Notes under the pieces: generated by a model | Databases searched by the model: none | Seen by the model: the letters and a program-made list of their open reading frames with translations, nothing else | What the model was told of the DNA's origin: nothing | Made by a program: the position numbers and the translations under genes | From: Sympetrum striolatum | Lineage: Eukaryota > Arthropoda > Insecta > Odonata > Libellulidae | Direction of reading: 5' to 3' | Assembly (NCBI GenBank): GCA_947579665.1 | Contig: OX388351.1 | Span: 59,590,939 to 59,654,938, forward strand | DNA length: 64,000 nt | Shown here: piece by piece, positions 57,330-64,000 of the stretch | Layout of the letters: each line of letters starts with the position of its first letter | How positions within the stretch are numbered: the stretch's first letter is position 1

Positions 57330-58360
57330 TGATAAGGAGAGGGGCACATCTCTAAAGATTAGTCGGGCACTTTGCCTCTCCCTCGTGACCAAGATATGTG
57401 AGGGCAACCGACGTAAAAGTATTTTCGGGTCCTCGGAAATCCAGCATTCTGGACATACCGAGCCATTAAGAAGGGATTAGTGATGCCGGGAAAAATAAGC
57501 CATGAATTTTCCCCGGAGCTTCCCTCGGAAATATTTCCTCTTAATTACTTTAAGCGGCTTCTCCACCCTCCCGGAGCCCGAATTTCATTGCATAACATCG
57601 GAGAGCATTTTAAAGATGCTCAGTAAACTCCCTAGACGTCGCTTAACAACTTAAAGGCCCAGCGTAGAGATGCTCGTGTACCAATACGTCTCGAAGCCTT
57701 TCTCCGCATTCATCGTATTGAACGCACTTGAAGAATGGTCCGAGAAACTCGTCTCTGCGGGGATCTGGGGTTTCGAACGGCGGGGATTTTTTTCTCCCCG
57801 AGGCCGGCCCTTTCATGCGTTTTTTCTACTCGGAAATCGTCTTATTTCATATATACATATAATGCGAGCTCGAGAAAACTAACCCCCGCATTATACGGTA
57901 GCAAAGGGGTGCGTGTTGCGTTGCCGATGGTTCTGAAAGAACCGGTTTCCACATGTACGAATCCTTTCAGCCCCAAAGACGCACTTGCGTTCCCGACAAA
58001 CGTATTCTCTTTCCTTTCTCCCTTTCTTTTATCCAGGTTTTTTGTTCCCCCGGCGGAGGTGTGTGTGTTTCCCTCACGCTGGAACGATTCGCCTCCCTGC
58101 ACTATCTTTTCCCCTCTGCATCTAGGTTCCCATAGAGTCCTCGATGCCCTTTTCTGTTTCGAAGAAGTGCCACAACCCGTTTTAACCCGTTACCTCATCT
58201 TCTCCGATTCTCCCACTCTCTTCATAACAACACCTCCCCCATCGATCTCCTCTATATCTTCCTCTTCAATTCCCATCTCAATCGATGCGTATTATTTCTG
58301 TTTTCGTCGCTGTGGTAGAAGGCCAACGTGCTATAGTTTGTTCTAGATAAAAGCGATGGT
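57330..58360. other. Largest GC-rich island
   Basis: About 1 kb of CpG-rich and then C/T-rich DNA. The 203-codon plus frame 57735-58346 is the longest in the window. Its second half is Ser/Pro/Thr/Phe-rich, a direct result of the pyrimidine skew, and I see no domain. A regulatory island is more likely than a gene. Confidence 0.45.
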
Positions 58361-58870
58361 GTTGTAAAAAGCTCTTCGGCGGGTTGTAGTTACGTGTGTT
58401 TCAAGTGTAGGAAGATCGCAGTTGTGATTCGTTTGGTAATGTTTTATTTCTAAAGGATTGTGGTATCTAATGAATTGCCGATCTATGAATTCTATAGGGA
58501 GATGTATATAAAGACCCTTGCCTACAAATTATCCCAAATTTTATATACAGTCTGCTCTCGTTTACCTCGGTTAATCAGTTCCAGTCTCTACTGCGATACG
58601 TGAATTTCCACGAAGTAAGATTCTTTATTTATAAATAGATTATTTTCGTAGAAATGGGTTTTTAACGTTATTATAGACTCCATACATGGAATAAACCTCT
58701 TTTGTTTCCGTTAAACTCGTATAACATAACACTTTAGGCGAAATAAGGCATATTAGACGTTAAAAACATAACTTTTTGATACATTTATATATTTGAAAAA
58801 TAACCACTATAGAGTTAAACCGCGTAAGTAGTAGTGCGGAATGGCAAGGGACAATTGTATTAGATTATTC
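58361..58870. other. AT-rich DNA, no feature seen
   Basis: No supported feature. Confidence 0.5.
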
Positions 58871-58990
58871 TGGCCGGGTGTGTCCATTGGATGAGCAACT
58901 TACCGTCAATCTGGTGATCCTGGCTCGATTCCCGGTCATGTCAGACTTTTTTAATGTCCATATTTCTTTTAGACTCTGAATTTTACCTTT
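58871..58990 (+). mobile_element. SINE-B, degenerate copy
   Basis: TGGCCGGGTGTGTCCATTGG (A-box region) and GGCTCGATTCCCGG (B box, 58922) are followed by CATGTCAGACTTTTTTAATG, matching the start of the SINE-B tail. The rest of the tail is eroded. Confidence 0.65.
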
Positions 58991-58994
58991 TTCT

Positions 58995-59865
58995 TTATTC
59001 TAAATCATATTTGATAAAAGATAGTATACATTATCTTCGTTTGTTTCCCATTTCACTCATAAAATCCATTTCCTGGAAAATTTCTTAGAGGAGAGTAAAC
59101 CGAAAGCATTAGAAATGAACTAAAGCTCCCCAAACAGGATGAGGATTGAGGTAGTTTACCTATCTTAGACTGAACACTAGACTACGTAAGTCGAGTACAA
59201 TAACCCAACGAGTGACATTAAGGAGTTACAATGATGAATTTTGTTACTCAGTATCACTCATACCTCCTTAGTAAAAATAATATCACAGCCAAGAAGAAAG
59301 CTGATACAAAATGAAATATATACATGCCCCCCTATTCTTCAAAAGGAAGATGAAAAGTATAATATTCATCAAGATTTAGGAGCAGGAACTTCTAAATGAT
59401 ATCATCCATGAAATGTTGGTAATAGAAGAAGTGGAATGGGTGAGAAAACACAGGAGGTTCGAATCAGTAATTTTACGCAGCTTTTTGTGCTGCGCAACTT
59501 TGTATACGCATTCAAATGCTCTCGTGGCCGCACTTGAGAATCCCTATCCCTTTGCTCCTTTCTATATTCCCTTCCCCTTTCATCTCTCCCCAACGCATTC
59601 CCTTCCAACCGCTCTATTCTTGCACCACGTGTGTCCTTGCCAATCATTTTCTTCCTCTAAAATCCCGCTTTTGCTGTCTCGTTATTCCTTTATCCTCGCC
59701 CGACCAATCTATCTTTCCTTCTCTTTCGGCGTGTCGTCCTTTATCTTCATCTGCTCTTACTCTGCCTGCATCGCTCGCCTCTTTCTGCGCGAAGGGTCCA
59801 GATATGCTCGGGATTGATCATTTAACGCGTCGCTGTAACTGTTCGAGTCGATGAGCGTGGCGGAA
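58995..59865. other. Unannotated, pyrimidine-rich second half
   Basis: Bases 59515-59810 are C/T-rich and create frames of 112-134 codons on the plus strand. No family is recognised. Confidence 0.45.
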
Positions 59866-59879
59866 AATATGGCGTAATA

Positions 59880-59912
59880 AGGGTGGAGGTATTACGCGGT
59901 AGTAAATGTCTG
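59880..59912 (+). repeat. Possible repeat D remnant
   Basis: GGGTGGAGGTATT followed at once by ACGCGGTAG matches two blocks of repeat D that are 40-60 bases apart in the other copies. It may be an internally deleted copy or chance. Confidence 0.25.
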
Positions 59913-59914
59913 AG

Positions 59915-60955
59915 AAAAACGGAGCCAAGGTGCTAAAACGTTCATAAAGTTAATGGGCGTCGCCGGTGAGAAGTGTGGCCGTTTTTTAATTTTGATATAT
60001 CGTGAGGATCTGGGTGGAACTCTTGGAAGGAGATCCAGAGAGATGAGGATTTTTCAGCAGCTGTCCAAAATTTTAAAATTTATCCGCATGGTCCAGTTCT
60101 TGGAATTTGAAAGATTTAGACCTGTTTGGGAAAGTATCATCATGGTTTCAACTTTTTTCTCATGATGTTTGCGTTTCAGTCGTCCACGACACTGGGACCT
60201 CGATTTCCATATGTGGCATCGTAAGGAGCCGCGTGATATCAACATCACATGTGTGCCACGTATTCTTGTATTTCTCATGAGTAGTGCAATAATACGATGG
60301 TGATTTGAACATACATTCTTTACTCTAAACAAAGGTAGGCTCATTATGTAAAACGCCATGGTTGGATTGACATCGTTGCGTAAATCAAGGACGAGAAAGC
60401 TTTTACCAGCAGCAGGCCACGTTAGCTCCCAGAAAGACCTCATGGATAATACATCTTCATTCTTACTTTGATTTAGTTTGAGATCAATTATAATGCATCA
60501 GTCAGCAGCTCCTAGCTCTACTGTTCTACTGCTAACTCTATAAGACTGAAAGTGACCGTATCAACGAACTTCAAAGAATCACCAAAAGAATCCATTTCCC
60601 ACCTATCATCTTCAGGTGTAGGCCGTGTTCTTTCTCGCATTAAGCATTAAATATTAAAAGTAAGTGAAAGAAGGTCTAGGCAGGAGAGCACTCTAAATTG
60701 AGGACCAAAAATATCTAAGACATAATAAAGGTTTACATCAAGCCTAGCTAGATCTAGTGACTATATTGTTTATTTGATACACAATAGCTCTCGGGCCCCA
60801 AGGAATTTGTTTACGGCTGTACATTCTTGTTTTACATGTAATTTTTTTCAGATATTAAAGTTTTCAAAACATTTTTTCATTTAGTCCACAAAATACTCTC
60901 CAGAAAGAGATAAATTTAAACATGAGAAACCTATCTTCTCAAATCTCAGAGGAAA
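59915..60955. other. Unannotated DNA
   Basis: The 129-codon minus frame at 60054-60443 has no motif I recognise and no supporting context. Confidence 0.45.
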
Positions 60956-61560
60956 AAAAACCCCGGTTGCAATCGTCTTCGGGAGCGAACGCCAGTATTT
61001 GCGAAAGGGGAAATATACGAGGAAGACATCCGGGTCTCTCTATTTCCAAAGCTTTCAATCGGAATTAATCGTGATCCCGATAAATGCGTGCCTAAAGTCA
61101 TCTTCGATACTCTCTCGTGAATCGGGGGCGCAGTTGCATCCATCTCCTTCACCTCTTCCTTCCCCTTTCTTCGGAGTAAATGTCTCTTTCAGAGTTCCTC
61201 ATCAAACAGCGCTTTCAATGTCGCTCGCGCTTTTTATTTCAATTCGCTGCTCCATATTGTTCCTCCTCCGAGAAGGGACTTTTTCACTGGCTCTTTTTAC
61301 CCCGGCAAAAAATCGGTTTGGAAAAGAACTCGCTCCGCCGTAGGAGGCGTCTTTATTTCCCGGCGAATTCAAGGCGCGGTCGTATATTTACGGAAGGAAT
61401 GAGGTCCCGAGTCGATGGCATCATTTCTCAGAAATCTTAGCGACTATAAAAAGAGATTCTTCCACTATCTCCCGACGCATAAACGGATAAGTTATCTCGC
61501 GTAGGAGAAGGTAAACGGCGCAGGTATTCCTGAAAAAAAAACATCCCTGATGGTAATCCG
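60956..61560. other. GC-rich island
   Basis: CpG-rich block with overlapping frames (60946 minus, 60999 and 61180 plus). None is recognised. Confidence 0.4.
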
Positions 61561-61947
61561 GGTGGAATGAATGGAGACTAATTTACCAGTCTTTTCACCG
61601 GGAAGTTAATTTTGGGATGTTTCGAAGATTTTTTATTTAGCTGCACTCTTTGTTGAATATGAAGCGTGTAGCTTCAAATGTAATTTTTAAAGTTGAAATG
61701 AGGTATATCGCCTTGAATCTTTGGATTAAAGTGTGCACATTCATAAGGGATTCGTGATGCAGGTGCGTATAAATAGGTAATCATCGAGTCGACTTACCGT
61801 ATGGTTCGGTACGTAAAGAAGGTCTTTATCATTGTTTTGGTTGCATTGCGTAAGTATGTTCTTAAAATAAAACAGTATGATGTTATAGGATATTTATATA
61901 CCCCCTGCCAAGCGTCACTGGCGGATTGTAGGGTTTAAATGTAAATC

Positions 61948-62000
61948 ATCCATGGTAAACAAACTTTTACTAGACTAGTAAAAATTTGTTTACCATGGAT
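61948..62000. repeat. 53-bp near-perfect palindrome
   Basis: Arms of 26 bases (61948-61973 and 61975-62000) starting ATCCATGGTAAACAAA are complementary with one mismatch around a single central A. TTTAAATGTAAAT occurs both just before it (61935) and after it (62050). It has no coding capacity. It may be a tiny foldback element or a palindrome from a replication error. Confidence 0.9.
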
Positions 62001-62235
62001 TTTTTACAAGTTAATAAGTACCACAAAATTAACCCTGGTTCGGTATCGTTTAAATGTAAATGTTATATAATGGAATTCCACCAAAATTCGTTGAAGCAGT
62101 TCAATTTTATGTTCAAAAACTTTGTCTCTCTGAAAATTTTTAAATTGTGGCGATAGTATCTTACACATGTTTAAATAAATATGACAGCGTTGAGTGTTTC
62201 CCAAAAAAGTATTCTTTCGCGTTCAAACCTATGTA

Positions 62236-62312
62236 CACTCCTGGCCAAAATTAACGCAGCACCGGCCGTAAGGATCGCTAGGGAGGTGCCGCGTTAATTT
62301 TGGCCAGGAGTG
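62236..62312 (+). mobile_element. 77-bp palindromic mini-transposon, copy 4
   Basis: Exactly 77 bp between TA at 62234 and TA at 62313, in the same orientation as copy 1. Arms begin CACTCCTGGCC at both ends. One change in the right arm (GCCGCG for GCTGCG) breaks a pair. TG and CA flank the TAs as in copies 2 and 3. Confidence 0.9.
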
Positions 62313-62479
62313 TACATCGAGCTTAATAGTACTATCATATTTTTATCACCATAGAAACCCCAAGGAAATATTCTTCGCGATGAATTTGTTTCGTTTTAAT
62401 CTTCAAAGAGCCAGATAAATGCCAAGCTATACATTTTTATACCTACAATCGCCAAAATTTAGATGCATTTTCTTTTAAG

Positions 62480-63270
62480 AGTATGACGTATCTATCCAGT
62501 AGCTTAAACTTCTCAATTTCCATAAGGCTAGCGCACAGTCATCCATTTTCTATTCTCTCGCCGCTATTATTCACGACGCCAACAGGAGGAGGAATCACTC
62601 GAAAAGGCTCTCCGGTCCCTCCCCAGCCGACCGCTTATGAAGCGAACCCATTTGCATTCAATTTCCCTCTTCTCGGAAGTGTGCGACTCGGCTTAGGTCC
62701 GCTCCCGAAGCAACCAAGGAGAGCGCTAATATTTTCCGCCCCGGAGAGTAATTGCTCGGTTTTTCCGCTCTTCGGCGGTACGCAAGCTACGTGAGCTTCT
62801 TACGAAAGGCATCTCCATACGTGCCTCCGCCGTGCACTTTAGCGGATCCGTGAGTTCATCAATGCACGTCTGGCGACGAGGCGACACTCAGCAGTCGCTC
62901 ACCTCACGAGTGGGGGGCCTTTGTCTCGGGCCCCAAAGAGGGCGGACTTAAAAGGGTTTGTGATTCGAATTTTCAAGAGGGATAGTCAGCGGAAATTGCC
63001 GAATTGTGTTGAGAGAATCGTTCTCACAAGGAGCAGAATGGGAGATATCGCTGCCTTTTTCTGGGTCAATTATGGATCCCCTTTGAGAAGATTCGGCGGG
63101 ATGATTGTTGAAATATCTGCCGTTTTGTATGAAATGGAAGTCCCGTGGATTCTCTTTGTAAACTGTCCACCAATTCCGTGGGATCACGGTCTAGTATTTT
63201 TCTCGGTAACGGAGGTTGTAGGTTTTAATTTTGTGAAAAATACCTTAAGAGAAAGAAGTGGTACATAAGG
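62480..63270. other. GC-rich island
   Basis: CpG-rich to about 63000. Plus frames of 103 codons (62483) and 115 codons (62921-63268) are present. The second has a more even composition than most but no motif I recognise, so a coding exon cannot be excluded or supported. Confidence 0.35.
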
Positions 63271-63329
63271 TTGTAGGTGTAGGTGTTGTAGGAAAAATGC
63301 ATCGTGCCTGACAAGGGAGTTACATTCTG

Positions 63330-63523
63330 CTATGTTCAAAAAGTTCCAGAGCTTATTTTTTAACGCGAAAACGCCGGTGAAGAGAAATGTAAAATTATGG
63401 CGGTAGATAGGTGGTAGGTAGTTGTGCCCACAATATGTGGTGCTATCTCCCACCAGAATGTTACACTTCTCCTCATCGGCGTTTTCGCGATAAAAAATAA
63501 GCTCTGGAACTTTTTGAATATAG
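63330..63523. mobile_element. 194-bp foldback element
   Basis: Left arm 63330-63410 and right arm 63443-63523 are inverted copies, about 81 bases each, sharing TTCAAAAAGTTCCAGAGC, CGCGAAAACGCCG and GAGAA(A/G)TGTAA. The loop is about 32 bases. The outer 50 bases are nearly identical and the inner part has more changes. No coding region. Whether it moves, and its target duplication, cannot be told from one copy. Confidence 0.8.
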
Positions 63524-64000
63524 TATAACATATAGTATTAGGAATATAGTATGAAGAAAATAGGGAAATTCCTCAAAAAGCAAACAGGGTAATGAAGTGT
63601 TAATTATTGAAAGGTGTTAATGAGTGGTATTATTCATTCTCGAAAGTCTTTGTGCAGCTTCTGCATCGGATAAGGAGCTAAATTCAGTGTTTAATAACTG
63701 TCTATGCTCAAGACTATCGTTAACATTTGACGCCGTAATTGTAAAGATATTATTTATGATGCATTTAACGATGAAAACTAGCTTTTATTTTGTTATTACT
63801 AAGAGTTCTAAAGCATAAGTATATAGAGACAAACAATGGTGAAATTCGCTTATTTAATATCAGTATTGATCAAAGAGGTGCACATAAGTTGGCTTACCCT
63901 TTAATTGAGGCAACTGATCAATGCAATAACTCCTAGATTATATGGCAACAAGTATGAATGTTATCACTACAGAAACACTTTTTAATGTAGCGTAACCTAA
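63524..64000. other. AT-rich DNA, no feature seen
   Basis: No supported feature to the end of the window. Confidence 0.5.

Noticed and set aside
57735..58346. 203-codon open frame, the longest in the window
   Set aside because: It lies in a CpG- and C/T-rich island. Its residues follow base skew, other frames overlap it, and no domain or homolog is recognised.
60054..60443. 129-codon minus-strand frame
   Set aside because: No recognisable motif and no repeat or gene context. Kept only as an open question.
63815..63850. SINE-A tail in reverse orientation near the window end
   Set aside because: Only a loose match (CTCTATATAC and TTTCACC phrases) with no head, and AT-rich sequence makes such matches common.
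1..64000. CRISPR arrays, bacterial operons, rRNA genes
   Set aside because: No regularly spaced identical short repeats with unique spacers, no ribosome-binding-site-led gene blocks and no rRNA-like conserved stretches were seen.

Overview
This window looks like intergenic or intronic DNA from an animal genome, most likely an insect. It is AT-rich overall. No open frame can be assembled into a convincing host gene, there are no operon-like gene blocks, and the sequence is full of decayed eukaryotic transposable elements: non-LTR retrotransposon tails, tRNA-derived SINEs, Tc1/mariner-type miniature elements and Penelope-like fragments. The retrotransposon and transposase protein scraps resemble families common in insects. 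Order and species cannot be decided from the sequence alone.

Layout. 1-8.7 kb: mostly AT-rich DNA with one tRNA-like SINE (1.5 kb), a tandem repeat block (3.48-4.05 kb), a minus-strand LINE C-terminal scrap (7.8 kb) and two hammerhead-ribozyme-like motifs (8.3 and 8.6 kb), the second at the tip of a 39-bp-arm hairpin. 8.7-20.2 kb: alternating GC-rich islands and AT-rich DNA, the first 77-bp palindromic mini-transposon (11.8 kb), a broken LINE 3' end (12.9-13.35 kb) and a dispersed repeat broken by SINE sequence (19.5-20.2 kb). 20-38 kb: three more broken LINE ends of the same type (24.8, 26.7, 36.4 kb), a second 77-bp element (30.3 kb), two related LINE 3' ends with stem-loops and (AAAT)n tails (31.7 and 37.8-38.2 kb, minus strand), and a 15-bp minisatellite (33.6 kb). 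38-48 kb: a third 77-bp element, a 147-bp inverted-repeat element (38.67 kb), a second copy of the dispersed repeat (39.6 kb), a head-to-head inverted SINE pair (44.6-44.87 kb) and a tandem-like series of four tRNA-like units (45.1-45.7 kb). 48-64 kb: a possible short signal-peptide-like ORF (48.7 kb), a Tc1/mariner-type transposase tail (51.4 kb), two more hammerhead-like motifs (51.94 and 53.25 kb), a TATA-box promoter candidate (52.56 kb), another SINE pair (54.77 kb), a fourth 77-bp element (62.2 kb), and two foldback sequences (61.95 and 63.33 kb).

How the parts relate. The coding-like remains belong to selfish elements, and all are truncated, frameshifted or interrupted by stops. The recurring theme is RNA and DNA foldback: four copies of a 77-bp near-perfect palindrome, SINEs paired head to head, ribozyme-like cores inside inverted repeats, and LINE 3' stem-loops. 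Between these lie GC-rich islands a few hundred bases long, spaced every 2-4 kb. They carry chance open frames but no recognisable protein and may be regulatory or unmethylated DNA. The strongest candidates for something not yet described are the hammerhead-like inverted-repeat elements, the 77-bp mini-palindromes and the tRNA-unit array.
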